DNA of 64,000 bases from Pleurocapsa minor HA4230-MV1 (GTDB lineage Bacteria; Cyanobacteriota; Cyanobacteriia; Cyanobacteriales; Xenococcaceae): contig JAHHHZ010000011.1 of the NCBI GenBank assembly GCA_019359095.1, positions 406,019 through 470,018 on the forward strand. Direction: 5' to 3'. Every line of letters begins with the position of its first letter. Positions within the stretch are counted from its first letter, which is position 1. Below, one piece after another: positions 8,090 through 16,999 of the stretch. Below the pieces are notes generated by a model that was not told the origin of the DNA, searched no databases, and saw only the letters and a program-made list of their open reading frames with translations. The position numbers and the translations under genes are program-made.

Positions 8090-11000
8090 ATGGCTAATTT
8101 AATATTACCGAAATTAAAAACAGGAACAGATGTTAGACCTCCAGAAAGAGAAGGAATTTGGACAAGCTTAGAATCAAAATCGGCGTTTCAGAATGTAGCA
8201 ACCAGTCTCGATTATCAAGCTTCGGGAGAAACTAAAAGCGTAAGTTCTGTTCCTACTATGTGGGCGCGTCCTCTGTCTATAGAGATGGCGTTACACAATA
8301 AAAACTATCCTATTCGTAGAGAAATCATTGCTCAGTGGCAGGGAATGTTAGCTGCTGTAGCGTTAGCCGAAGTCAGACGATTTCCTTTAACCGCTCAACT
8401 AGTGGATTTGAGCAAATTACGCCAACAGCAGCCTTTTAGTAGAGCTTTATACCAACTGTTACCCAATCCCGTTAATGCTCTTTATAGTCTTGATGGTAAT
8501 AATCCTTGGCAGGAAGTTTATGTTTTCCTGTGGAACAATCAACCCGTGGGAATGACTTCACCCAGTACCATAGTTGCTAATTCCGAAGAAGGTAATTGGT
8601 CTGGTTTACCCTGGTGGAATGAGGAAACAAAATGTTTAGGATCTCCCCTGACTGGTAATCACCTTAACGAGAATGAAAAAGCCTTGTTATGGCGGTGGTT
8701 AGAAAATTTAGGCAATCATCTGCATAATTATCAAGGTAAACCCAGGGCGATCGATGAAATTAGCGGTTTAATTAATGAATTTCGCAATAGTTTGGGTTCT
8801 TATCCCGAACAAGCCTTAAGTTTAAGCGATAATCCGCAGTTTTTTGGCGTATCGCTCAATCGTGGTGTCCTCAATGGGATTAACAAGCCTGCCAAAGCCG
8901 AAGCGCAACCATCTAACGTGCGCTTGATTGGTAGTAAAGGTTTAGGCACAGTACCAGACTTACTGATCCTCGATCCGCAGATAGCGGAAGCTTGGGGAAA
9001 ATCACCCCAAAATATTTGGATACATCAAGACCAAACTTTAGCATCACTGCGACTAGAAGATTTAAAAACGAGTAAAGTCATCTGGCAGAATGTACGCTGG
9101 ATCGAATCTAAGGATTTATTTTTACCAGAATTAACCTTTATCGATATCGAAGATGCCTTACCTGGTGGTTATTTACCTCCAGAAACTCAACCTTTAATCT
9201 TTAACAAACGCAGAATTACCCCCTTACTGCCCTTAAATCCGCTTCTGCTGGAATATTTCACCCCCGAAGATCTGATCCGTCATCTCAATATAACTCCTCT
9301 CAACAGCAGCGATGGCTCTTTTATCAGAATTGAGTTAGATTTACCTCTTTCGGGCAATAATAATCAACCGCAAAATTATCGCATCTACAAAGATTATCCA
9401 CTAAAAGAAGAAAATGCTTTAGCTGACGGCGTGCCTATCTTAGAAGTATGGCCTCATTTCCAAGCCGAAGGTTGGCAAGAATATTATGGTTTCTATTACG
9501 ATGCAGGTTTGGGAGAAGATACGTTTCAGGTCAGTTTTTCTCAAGCAAAAGAACCCCATGTCTTCCAGCAGGGAAGGGGTAATTATCAACTAACCAGACT
9601 GGATAAATATCCGTCCCATATTTTGTGTCAAAGTCAGAACCGTCAGCCTTTTGGTTTAATCTTGCTGAAAACACCACCCAGAATCGACTTAACTGGTGAG
9701 TGGCGTGTGGGAGTAGACTTTGGGACTTCTTTCACCAATATCTATGTCAACCGCAGAGGTACTGTCGAACCTTTATCTTTAGAAACTCTACACCACAAAG
9801 TAACAGAAGCGGATATTGAAACTCGTACTCCTGTATTATTTGAATATTTTATTCCTGAAAACTTTATTCCTTTAGAAAAGCCTCTACCTCTTTCTAGTGT
9901 TTTAACTACCAGAGGTAAAACTAATTGTGCCAAAGGTAAAGAGCGGGCTTTATTTGATGGACGGATTTATATTCCCGATAATAGCGATCGCTTTAGACCT
10001 AGTAATGATTGGATGGAAACAGATTTAAAATGGGATAATTTTGTTCCCAATCGTCTATTTTTAGAACATTTAGTCTTACATATTTCTGCTTTAGCTGTCA
10101 GTAAAGGAATCAAAGAAATTCAATGGGCTTTATCTTATCCTTCTGCTTTCGCCAAAAGCGATCGTCGTAGATATATTAAAAGTTGGCAAGAAATCACCGA
10201 AAACTTGCAACAAAAGACGGGAATCAAGCAAATTTGCCCCAAACAAGATGATTTAGACTATTTCCGTACTGAAAGTCTAGCTGTTGCCCAATATTTTGCC
10301 GATCAAGAAGATTACGATTTAGTTCGTAGCACTTGTATCGATATGGGTGGCGGGACATCAGATATTTCAATTTGGGAAAACAATCAGCTAGTACACCAAT
10401 GTTCCGTTAGATTAGCAGGTCGTCAATTAATTTCACAATTTTTTGAAGTTAATATCGATTTTCTCTGTAAAAGCTTCCAGGAAAACCCTGAAGATTGGAA
10501 AGGCTTAAAACAAGAGCGTTTTTATGCCAAACTCGATGTTTTACTCCGTCACAAAGCAGAACAATGGCTCAAAGAGAAGATCAAAAACTTTGATAAAGAC
10601 CCCGAATTTCAGGGCTTAGTCCGTTTAATCGCCTTTGGTACAGCAGGACTATATTACTACGTGGGCATTCTCTTAAAAGTGCTTCATGCCGAAGGAAAAT
10701 ATAGCGTAGACGAAATTACACCTACCTACGTTGGTGGTAACGGTTCTCGCTTACTTAACTGGCTAGATAATAGCGGTGAATTTGATCCTAGTTCTGATAT
10801 CAACGATTTATTCAGCTATATGTTGAGTAGAGGTTCTGGTTTTGAAGACACGGAAGAAAAAACTCGCTTGAGTCAAAAACCCAAAGATGAGGTAGCCTGT
10901 GGTTTAGTTCTCAGCGATACCCGTCTTAAAGGACTAACCGCAAGACAAGAAGACCCATTGATTGCAGGAGAAGTATGTGAGATTAACGGCGAGAAGATTG

Positions 11001-11332
11001 AATACGATAGTCGTCTAGAGTGGGAAGATACAATTAAAGACTTCAAAATTCCCGAACTTGGTCAATTATTCACCTTTATGAATGAATTTAACTTAGGTAT
11101 CCAAGAATTAAAGTTGGAAGATATTAAACCAATGCCTCAACATCAAAGAGGAAAGGGTTTAGAAGCAAAATATAAAGAACAACTCTATCGCAAAACTAGA
11201 AAGGAATTAGATGCGATGTTACTCAAAGAGTTTTACAAAGGTGATGCTGAAGATATTCGCCCTGATGCGCCTTTTATCTTAGGTTTAAAAGCTCTGTTGC
11301 GAGTTTTAGCTAAAGAATGGGCTGGTAAATAA
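8090..11332 (+). CDS. Large protein with actin/Hsp70-type ATPase domain
   Basis: A 1080-residue protein. I start it at the ATG at 8090 because the earlier TTG (8039) lies in a palindromic repeat. The second half holds an actin/Hsp70/FtsA-type ATPase core: phosphate-1 motif WRVGVDFGTSFTNIYVN (Asp543), phosphate-2 motif CIDMGGGTSDISIW (Asp751) and an adenosine motif TYVGGNGSRLLNWL (Gly882 onward). The order and spacing fit the superfamily. The first ~540 residues are not recognised. They contain tryptophan-rich segments such as GNWSGLPWWNEETK and a likely beta-rich region before the ATPase. The C-terminus is charged and helical. Only 160 bp separate it from the tubulin-like gene, and it is probably co-transcribed. 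An actin-like and a tubulin-like NTPase in one operon is unusual. It could be a filament former or a chaperone-like remodeller of the tubulin-like protein. Confidence 0.8.
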   Translation: MANLILPKLKTGTDVRPPEREGIWTSLESKSAFQNVATSLDYQASGETKSVSSVPTMWARPLSIEMALHNKNYPIRREIIAQWQGMLAAVALAEVRRFPLTAQLVDLSKLRQQQPFSRALYQLLPNPVNALYSLDGNNPWQEVYVFLWNNQPVGMTSPSTIVANSEEGNWSGLPWWNEETKCLGSPLTGNHLNENEKALLWRWLENLGNHLHNYQGKPRAIDEISGLINEFRNSLGSYPEQALSLSDNPQFFGVSLNRGVLNGINKPAKAEAQPSNVRLIGSKGLGTVPDLLILDPQIAEAWGKSPQNIWIHQDQTLASLRLEDLKTSKVIWQNVRWIESKDLFLPELTFIDIEDALPGGYLPPETQPLIFNKRRITPLLPLNPLLLEYFTPEDLIRHLNITPLNSSDGSFIRIELDLPLSGNNNQPQNYRIYKDYPLKEENALADGVPILEVWPHFQAEGWQEYYGFYYDAGLGEDTFQVSFSQAKEPHVFQQGRGNYQLTRLDKYPSHILCQSQNRQPFGLILLKTPPRIDLTGEWRVGVDFGTSFTNIYVNRRGTVEPLSLETLHHKVTEADIETRTPVLFEYFIPENFIPLEKPLPLSSVLTTRGKTNCAKGKERALFDGRIYIPDNSDRFRPSNDWMETDLKWDNFVPNRLFLEHLVLHISALAVSKGIKEIQWALSYPSAFAKSDRRRYIKSWQEITENLQQKTGIKQICPKQDDLDYFRTESLAVAQYFADQEDYDLVRSTCIDMGGGTSDISIWENNQLVHQCSVRLAGRQLISQFFEVNIDFLCKSFQENPEDWKGLKQERFYAKLDVLLRHKAEQWLKEKIKNFDKDPEFQGLVRLIAFGTAGLYYYVGILLKVLHAEGKYSVDEITPTYVGGNGSRLLNWLDNSGEFDPSSDINDLFSYMLSRGSGFEDTEEKTRLSQKPKDEVACGLVLSDTRLKGLTARQEDPLIAGEVCEINGEKIEYDSRLEWEDTIKDFKIPELGQLFTFMNEFNLGIQELKLEDIKPMPQHQRGKGLEAKYKEQLYRKTRKELDAMLLKEFYKGDAEDIRPDAPFILGLKALLRVLAKEWAGK

Positions 11333-11456
11333 TTTAGTCTTTTTGACTTTAATTTATCCCTCGATAAATTGTGAGGTGAGAGGCAATTTATGATCGGCAA
11401 ACCATCTCATGATTCTAGTGATTCTCAAATTTAGTTATTTAGCAGCATTAGCGGTT

Positions 11457-12458
11457 ATGCCAGACTGTCCAGTTTGTAAATATTCTCATAGAGAAGAAGT
11501 AAGGAATTGTCAAAGATGTAATTGGTCGATGAAAGATGATTTGGATTCTATAGGAATTAATCCAGAACATCCAATTTTAGCAACTTATATTCCAACTATT
11601 GTCAATCGTTTGGAAGAAGAAGCAAAATCTAAAAACAATTTGCTTTTACATATTCAGACATTAGACCCAGATAATCAGAAGGCGAATAATCAAAAATTGG
11701 ATGAACTAATCGACATAATTGAGTATAGTAAAAAAGAATACTTTCAGGAAATAGAAACTTTAAAAGAGCAAGTAATTGAATTGAAGTGTTTTCTGGAAAG
11801 TAAAAATAATTATTCTAATGTTGATCCCAAGACAACAAATAACTCTATAAGCACCAAAGATATCCAAACATTATTACCAATAGAAAACACTCCAGATGAT
11901 TTGAATAATAAAAATGTTAGCAATATAAAAGATAACGAAAATCATAGCATTTTTTCAATAGAAAGCGATCGCAATGTAAACAATGATCCCAATTCAATAA
12001 ATGAACCACAAGAAGGTAGTCTTTACAATGAGACAGGCGATCGCGAATCGTCTAAAAGTGTTGATACTCAAGAAGATACCGCACCCGAACTTAATTCAAA
12101 TAGAAACTATCAAAGTTTTTATCGCTTGATTAAAAATGGAGAACTTGAAGCTATTAAAGTAGCAGTGCCTCAAGAAACTGTAGAAAAAATTAGAGGTGGT
12201 ACTAATAGTGAACTAAAATTTGTTAATGATCGGAAAGGTAATTATTGGATTGTTAATTGGCATGAGGTTTATTGTTTGATTCCCAAAGAGAAAATAAATA
12301 TCAATCAATATCAATACGGAAACTTTCAAAGAATATTTAATTGTCAAAACTATCAGGAAACATACAAAGACCTTGAAGTGATTGAACCTGCTACTGTTTT
12401 AAAAAGTGATGGTGAAACTTGGCAGCTAGAAAGAAAAGGTAAAATTAAATTTATTTAA
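11457..12458 (+). CDS. Zinc-ribbon protein with C-terminal repeat domain (one copy)
   Basis: An ATG at 11409 in the same frame would add 16 hydrophobic residues. I prefer the ATG at 11457 because it puts a zinc ribbon at the very N-terminus (MPDCPVCKYSHREEV, then NCQRCNW; two CxxC pairs), the usual place for such ribbons. The product is then 333 residues. The middle holds a coiled coil (KEYFQEIETLKEQVIELK) and a long Asn/Ser-rich linker. The last ~116 residues are a domain shared with the next two genes: SFYRLIKNGELE, IRGGT, GNYWIVNW, YCLIPK, then WQLERKGKIKF. I do not recognise a named family for it, although similar endings occur in other cyanobacterial proteins. The gene follows the actin-like gene by about 120 bp. 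It may be an adaptor for the NTPases; that is inference. Confidence 0.7.
   Translation: MPDCPVCKYSHREEVRNCQRCNWSMKDDLDSIGINPEHPILATYIPTIVNRLEEEAKSKNNLLLHIQTLDPDNQKANNQKLDELIDIIEYSKKEYFQEIETLKEQVIELKCFLESKNNYSNVDPKTTNNSISTKDIQTLLPIENTPDDLNNKNVSNIKDNENHSIFSIESDRNVNNDPNSINEPQEGSLYNETGDRESSKSVDTQEDTAPELNSNRNYQSFYRLIKNGELEAIKVAVPQETVEKIRGGTNSELKFVNDRKGNYWIVNWHEVYCLIPKEKININQYQYGNFQRIFNCQNYQETYKDLEVIEPATVLKSDGETWQLERKGKIKFI
12108..12455 (+). repeat. Domain-sized direct repeat, copy A (partner 14631-14978)
   Basis: Bases 12108-12455, coding for the C-terminal domain of the zinc-ribbon protein, are very similar in nucleotide sequence to 14631-14978 inside the three-domain protein. Long identical stretches include the codons for SFYRLIKNGELE, IFNCQNYQET and SDGETWQLERKGKI. 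The other copies (13138-13491, 13842-14201, 15054-15425) are much more diverged. The pattern points to a recent duplication or gene conversion between these two copies. Confidence 0.8.
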
Positions 12459-12474
12459 ATATTGGCATAATCTT

Positions 12475-13494
12475 ATGAATATAAATAAACATGGTATTAA
12501 TTGCTTATCAAAACTCGCACTAATCATAAGTATTTTTTTAAATATAGCTAACTCCGTATCAGCACAAGATTCAACATTATCTCCGTTACCAACAACAGAA
12601 AATACAACTTTACCGTCATCTACTAATAGTAATATAAGCAATCCAACGCCATCATTAGATACACCAGAAGAGCAAAAACCAGATATTAGTGAACAATTAA
12701 CACAGATTCAAAAAGATTTAAATGATTCGGGTTTAAAAGAAATCAATCAATCTTTGAACAATAAAGATTTTTTTTCTAAGAAAAATAGTTTGATTTTTAT
12801 CGATCTACCTATTTTGGCTATTTTATTATTATTATGGTTTCTAACTCAAAATAAACAACAAAAGCAAATTAAAGAACTAACAAAAAATCAAAACAAAATT
12901 ATAAGTAAATTTAATCAATTAAGTGAACTTGATAATCAATTAAGTAACTTAGATAGAACAAGTCGCCAGATCATTGAAAAAATTCAAGACAGTAATCAAA
13001 GAAATATTGACTCGGAGATTAGATTACGTGAACTTTTTAGTAAACAGCAATTCAACCAATCTGTAAATTATCATAACAGTTTAACTTCAGATATATCTCA
13101 TTTAAATTCAATTGTTGTTGTCGATAAAGTTTCACAGTTTGTTGAAACTTATAATCAAAACAAAAATTCTATATGCGACAATGCAAAAACTCTAGTTGCA
13201 GAAAGGCAAGTAAGCCTGAATCAAAGACGTTCTGGTAGTGCTAATGTAGTTACTCTCGAAAATACGACTCAGAAGAAGTATTGCATTATTGAAGAAGAGA
13301 ACAATTATTATCTAATTCCTCATACCAAAATCAAATTCGATGAATTTAATAAGTCTACTCTTGAATCTTTGTTTGACTGTGCTAACTTAACTTCTGACTA
13401 TCATAATTTTCAATTAGTTAAGCCAGCAAAAGTATCTCAAATAGATTCAGAAATATGGCAACTTGAGGAAAAAGGTAAGCTAAATTTCTATTAA
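12475..13494 (+). CDS. Membrane protein with signal peptide, coiled coil and C-terminal repeat domain
   Basis: A 339-residue protein starting 16 bp after the previous gene. The N-terminus is a signal peptide (LALIISIFLNIANSVSA, likely cleaved before QDS). A Pro/Ser/Thr-rich stretch to about residue 100 should lie outside the membrane. A single membrane segment (about 102-122, LIFIDLPILAILLLLWFL) is followed by a coiled coil rich in Gln, Asn and Lys. The C-terminus (about 222-338) is one copy of the shared domain: NVVTLENTTQKKYCIIEE, YYLIPHTKI, STLESLFDC, VKPAKV, WQLEEKGKLNF. With this topology the domain faces the cytoplasm, the same side as the tubulin- and actin-like proteins. It therefore looks like the membrane receptor or anchor of the set. 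Function unknown. Confidence 0.75.
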   Translation: MNINKHGINCLSKLALIISIFLNIANSVSAQDSTLSPLPTTENTTLPSSTNSNISNPTPSLDTPEEQKPDISEQLTQIQKDLNDSGLKEINQSLNNKDFFSKKNSLIFIDLPILAILLLLWFLTQNKQQKQIKELTKNQNKIISKFNQLSELDNQLSNLDRTSRQIIEKIQDSNQRNIDSEIRLRELFSKQQFNQSVNYHNSLTSDISHLNSIVVVDKVSQFVETYNQNKNSICDNAKTLVAERQVSLNQRRSGSANVVTLENTTQKKYCIIEEENNYYLIPHTKIKFDEFNKSTLESLFDCANLTSDYHNFQLVKPAKVSQIDSEIWQLEEKGKLNFY

Positions 13495-13550
13495 ATACTA
13501 AAAATCAAACATACCTCAATCAATTATTTGAAAAGAATTAACAAAATCTC

Positions 13551-15428
13551 ATGGCTACAAGTGATAAAAATACAGTTGTCACTCAAGGATTTGTCGATAA
13601 ACTGATTGACAAAATAGGTAAAATCTTAAAAGAGCAACATGCTCTCGTTGAACGAGATGAAGAACAGGCAGAAGAAATAGAATCATTACTTAATAAAATA
13701 AGCTCGATTGAAAACGATTTTGAAGAGTTAACTAAATCATTAGCAAAAGGAAGTTATCCTCTTAAATTAGCGCGATCTATAAAAGTAGCATCATCTTCTA
13801 TAAAACCTCATATTGTTCCTGTCGATCTAACTAAAGCTCAATTAATTGCCACCTATAACGAATTAGTAGCCGTGTTGTCTGGTTATATTATCCCCGTTAC
13901 CCTTACGTCAGATAGTTATCGAGGTTCAAATTCAGATGAAATAATTTTAGAAACAACAGTAAAGGGCAATTATTGGGCAATTACGACTCTAGAAAATAAA
14001 CAGCATAAATATTGGCTAGTACCTAATAATAATATTAGTTTTAATATTCACAAATTGAAAACAGTTGAAAGTTTATTTCAATTAATGGGAGACTATGATT
14101 CACCCAATAGTGACTTCATTTTGGAAGAACCAGCAGTTCTTTCTCTATTACCTAATAACAAACAGTGGAAACTACTTCAGCCTGGAGTCCTATTATTTGG
14201 TACAAATTCAAAATCTGTATCGTCACAATTAAAGCCGTCACAAAATGTAGCTGATGATGAGCAGTCTAAAATTAACAAGCAACTCTTATCTGGCTTAACA
14301 GCCTTTCAAACTGAACTAGATAAACTAAACAGTAAAATTTCGCAGTTGGAAATACAATCTGAAATATCCCATCAAACTCATCAAAGAGAAAAAAAAGAAT
14401 GGTTGTCAGAAAAAGAAATTTTGGCTCAGCAACTAGGAAAAATTGCCGATTTTAAATCTCAGCTATCTAACTTTAAAACTAAAGTTGTTAATTCTTTCAA
14501 TGAATATAATCAAGTTGATACAAAAGACAATAATCATAATAGTTTATTTACTCAGGAAAGCGATAGTAGCTTTTTTGACAACTCTAATAATCAACAAGAT
14601 ATTAAATCAGAAAATAATTTAAATGGAAGCTATCAAAGTTTTTATCGCTTAATTAAAAATGGAGAACTTGAAGTCAGCGAAGTTAAAGTTTCTCAAGAAA
14701 CAATGGAAAAAATTAGAGGTGGAACGCAAAGCGAGCTAGATTTTGTTAATGACCAAAAGGGAAACTTTTGGATTGTTAATTGGCATGATGTTTATTGTTT
14801 AATTCCTAAAGAGAAAACCTATATCAATCCATATCAATATGGCAATTTTCAAAGAATATTTAATTGTCAAAACTATCAAGAAACATACACAGACCTTGAA
14901 GTGATTGAACCTGCTACAGTTCTCAAAAGTGATGGTGAAACTTGGCAGCTAGAAAGAAAAGGTAAAATTAATTTTGCTCCAGACAATCAAAACAATATAA
15001 AAGATGCAAACAATAACCATAATCAAAATCTAAAAATAGACTTGACAACTCAAATCTCTCAATTTAGACAAGCATATACTCAAGACATAAAGCTGATTCA
15101 AGATCTGATAATAGCTAAAGTTGCAATTAGCGTTGAAACTTTAGAACAAATTACATTCAATAAACCTGATGTAATTACATTAGAAAATACTCCTCATGGT
15201 AAATATTGGATTATTGACTACTCAGGTAATTACTTTCTGATACCGAGTGAAATACAGCACATAACTGATGCAAAAGAAACCTCTCTAACTATTGCCCGAC
15301 TTTTGTTTCATTTATCTGGATACTATCCCCAGTACTCTAGCTATCATCTTATCAGACCTGCAATAGTAACTAAAGTATCTACAAATCAGTGGAAACTAGA
15401 AGAAAAAGGTAAATTTAACTTTGCGTAG
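13551..15428 (+). CDS. Cytoplasmic coiled-coil protein with three copies of the shared domain
   Basis: A 625-residue protein without signal peptide or membrane segment. Residues about 14-65 form a helical, acidic coiled coil. Domain copy 1 spans about 98-217 (GNYWAITTLENK, KYWLVPNNNI, TVESLFQL, WKLLQPGVLLF). A second coiled coil covers about 235-315. Copy 2 (about 361-476) is nearly identical to the domain of the zinc-ribbon gene 2.5 kb upstream. Copy 3 spans about 502-625 (VITLENTPHGKYWIID, NYFLIPSEI, LIRPAIV, WKLEEKGKFNF). The copies share a pattern of aromatic 'YW', 'LIP' and a closing 'W-x-L-x-x-x-G-x-x-x-F'. Three domains separated by coiled coils suggest a scaffold that cross-links partners. 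It starts 56 bp after the previous gene and ends the likely operon. Function is not known. Confidence 0.75.
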   Translation: MATSDKNTVVTQGFVDKLIDKIGKILKEQHALVERDEEQAEEIESLLNKISSIENDFEELTKSLAKGSYPLKLARSIKVASSSIKPHIVPVDLTKAQLIATYNELVAVLSGYIIPVTLTSDSYRGSNSDEIILETTVKGNYWAITTLENKQHKYWLVPNNNISFNIHKLKTVESLFQLMGDYDSPNSDFILEEPAVLSLLPNNKQWKLLQPGVLLFGTNSKSVSSQLKPSQNVADDEQSKINKQLLSGLTAFQTELDKLNSKISQLEIQSEISHQTHQREKKEWLSEKEILAQQLGKIADFKSQLSNFKTKVVNSFNEYNQVDTKDNNHNSLFTQESDSSFFDNSNNQQDIKSENNLNGSYQSFYRLIKNGELEVSEVKVSQETMEKIRGGTQSELDFVNDQKGNFWIVNWHDVYCLIPKEKTYINPYQYGNFQRIFNCQNYQETYTDLEVIEPATVLKSDGETWQLERKGKINFAPDNQNNIKDANNNHNQNLKIDLTTQISQFRQAYTQDIKLIQDLIIAKVAISVETLEQITFNKPDVITLENTPHGKYWIIDYSGNYFLIPSEIQHITDAKETSLTIARLLFHLSGYYPQYSSYHLIRPAIVTKVSTNQWKLEEKGKFNFA

Positions 15429-15555
15429 ATATACGCTACTCGTAGATACAGGAGAGCGAAAATCGGATTAGATCTCATTATATTTTTTTAAAGGATAAGA
15501 TGGGGGATGCAATTAATCTAACTTTTAAGATTCTAAAAATTTTGGATTGTAATTA

Positions 15556-16236
15556 ATGAGTGAGAAATCTAGCGTCCCGATATTTAAGTCTTGGTTAAAT
15601 CGGGGAAAACAGCACTTTCAAAGTATTCCAGTTTTACTTTGGTCAAATGCTCTGACAATTGTGTTTTTAAGCCTATTAAGCATCTATGCCAAGATTAAAA
15701 GTAAGGGTTCAGGTATTGAAAACCTGTTTAGCGATCCTTTTTATTTCAATATTTTTTATGAAGGTTGGCTGACTAGTCTCTCAGAAATTCTCTGGTGTAC
15801 AGCGATCGCCATCTGCCTCTTTGCCTCTTTTCTCTTGTCTAAGTCGAATCGTCCTTTTCAGGTATTTTTATGGGGTAGTGCGCTGGTTATGCTGCTGCTC
15901 TTTTTTGACGATCGCTTTCGTTTAACTCTTCTTTTATGTGCTTTTTTTGGTGCTTGTAAAGTCGTTAAATTGAGTGTATACAGTATTTATGGCTTACTGA
16001 TCATCAGCTACGCTTTAGTATTTGGTCGGACAATTCGCCAGACTCCTTATCTTCCTTTGCTCTTAGCTTTTTTTCTGTTTGGATTTTCTAGTGCGATCGA
16101 TATTGCTCCCATTGGTGGTCGTGGTATTCGCGCTATGTTGGAAGATGGGACTAAACTCATTGGTCTAATTAATTTAACTATTTACTTCTGGTGGATTTGT
16201 CAGCAAGAGATTCAAAAAAATATAGTGCAGAAATAA
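15556..16236 (+). CDS. Multi-pass membrane protein of unknown function
   Basis: A 226-residue protein with about six hydrophobic segments (for example LTIVFLSLLSIYA, ILWCTAIAICLFASFLL, ALVMLLLFF, YGLLIISYALVF, LPLLLAFFLFGFSSAI, LINLTIYFWWI). The only notable soluble piece is IDIAPIGGRGIRAMLEDGTKL near residue 185. I do not recognise the family. It follows the three-domain protein on the same strand after 127 bp, so it may be the last gene of the block, but the gap and its more ordinary base composition make an independent gene just as likely. Confidence 0.6.
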   Translation: MSEKSSVPIFKSWLNRGKQHFQSIPVLLWSNALTIVFLSLLSIYAKIKSKGSGIENLFSDPFYFNIFYEGWLTSLSEILWCTAIAICLFASFLLSKSNRPFQVFLWGSALVMLLLFFDDRFRLTLLLCAFFGACKVVKLSVYSIYGLLIISYALVFGRTIRQTPYLPLLLAFFLFGFSSAIDIAPIGGRGIRAMLEDGTKLIGLINLTIYFWWICQQEIQKNIVQK

Positions 16237-16298
16237 TTTGCCGCGCTCAGCTATATACTTCTACACTATTTATACTATTTTGAACTTATTTAAATTTA

Positions 16299-16808
16299 CT
16301 AACCGATGCTACAAGAATTACGGTAGAAAAGACGCAATAAGAAGGCAGCACTAACTAATTTAGCTATTTCTAAACTCCAGTAGGCAATGTGCATTGAAGT
16401 CATAGAAGCAGGCATGACTTTAGCAGGAGCAAAAAGATCTAATGGCATACCCAAGCTACTCATTTGTGGAGTCAAAACATAAGTATATGCTAGAGCAATG
16501 ATTAATAAGCCAGCGGCTAACAAAACTGACTTGGTGTTTACATTACTAACTGCATTATTGCCATAACGATAGACTAAACAACCTGCTAAAACTGTGGCAG
16601 CACAAAGTAATTCTAGATGATTAAAAGTGCCAAAAATTACGTAACCAGCACTAGCAAATCCAGGCTCATTCATCATGCCAGTAGTTAGCATTCCAGGCAC
16701 AACTAAGCAGTCAAAAACCAAGCTGCCACTGAGCCAAAATCCTAAAGCAAACATAATTATGGTTGACCAGTTTGCTGATGGGGAATTACGAGGAGAAAAT
16801 GCTTGCAT
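16299..16808 (-). CDS. Membrane protein of unknown function, about four helices
   Basis: The frame can be read from a GTG at 16838, but the ATG at 16808 (MQAFSPRNS) gives a soluble start before the first helix and is preferred; the product is then 169 residues. Hydrophobic segments include IIMFALGFWLSGSLVFDCLVV, HLELLCAATVLAGCLVY, SVLLAAGLLIIALAYTYVL and LEIAKLVSAAFLLRLFY. The pattern (four helices, a conserved tryptophan/glycine first helix, a HLE motif in the second) is one I associate with small cyanobacterial membrane proteins, but I cannot name it with confidence. It is convergent with the gene ending at 16236 and probably independent of the accessory block. Confidence 0.6.
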   Translation of the reverse strand: MQAFSPRNSPSANWSTIIMFALGFWLSGSLVFDCLVVPGMLTTGMMNEPGFASAGYVIFGTFNHLELLCAATVLAGCLVYRYGNNAVSNVNTKSVLLAAGLLIIALAYTYVLTPQMSSLGMPLDLFAPAKVMPASMTSMHIAYWSLEIAKLVSAAFLLRLFYRNSCSIG

Positions 16809-16999
16809 AAGAATAGGAATAAAAATTATTACTCCCACAGCTTAACTAATAACTTAACCGTCTCGTATAACGAAAGGTAAAGTCTTTTGAAGAAGCTCTA
16901 AGTCTTGACAGCGATCGATGAACAATCAATAAACGAGGCTAACAAACAACAAGTAGCTTTAATTAAATAGAGGATAAATAAGTAAAAATGCTTAATTTT

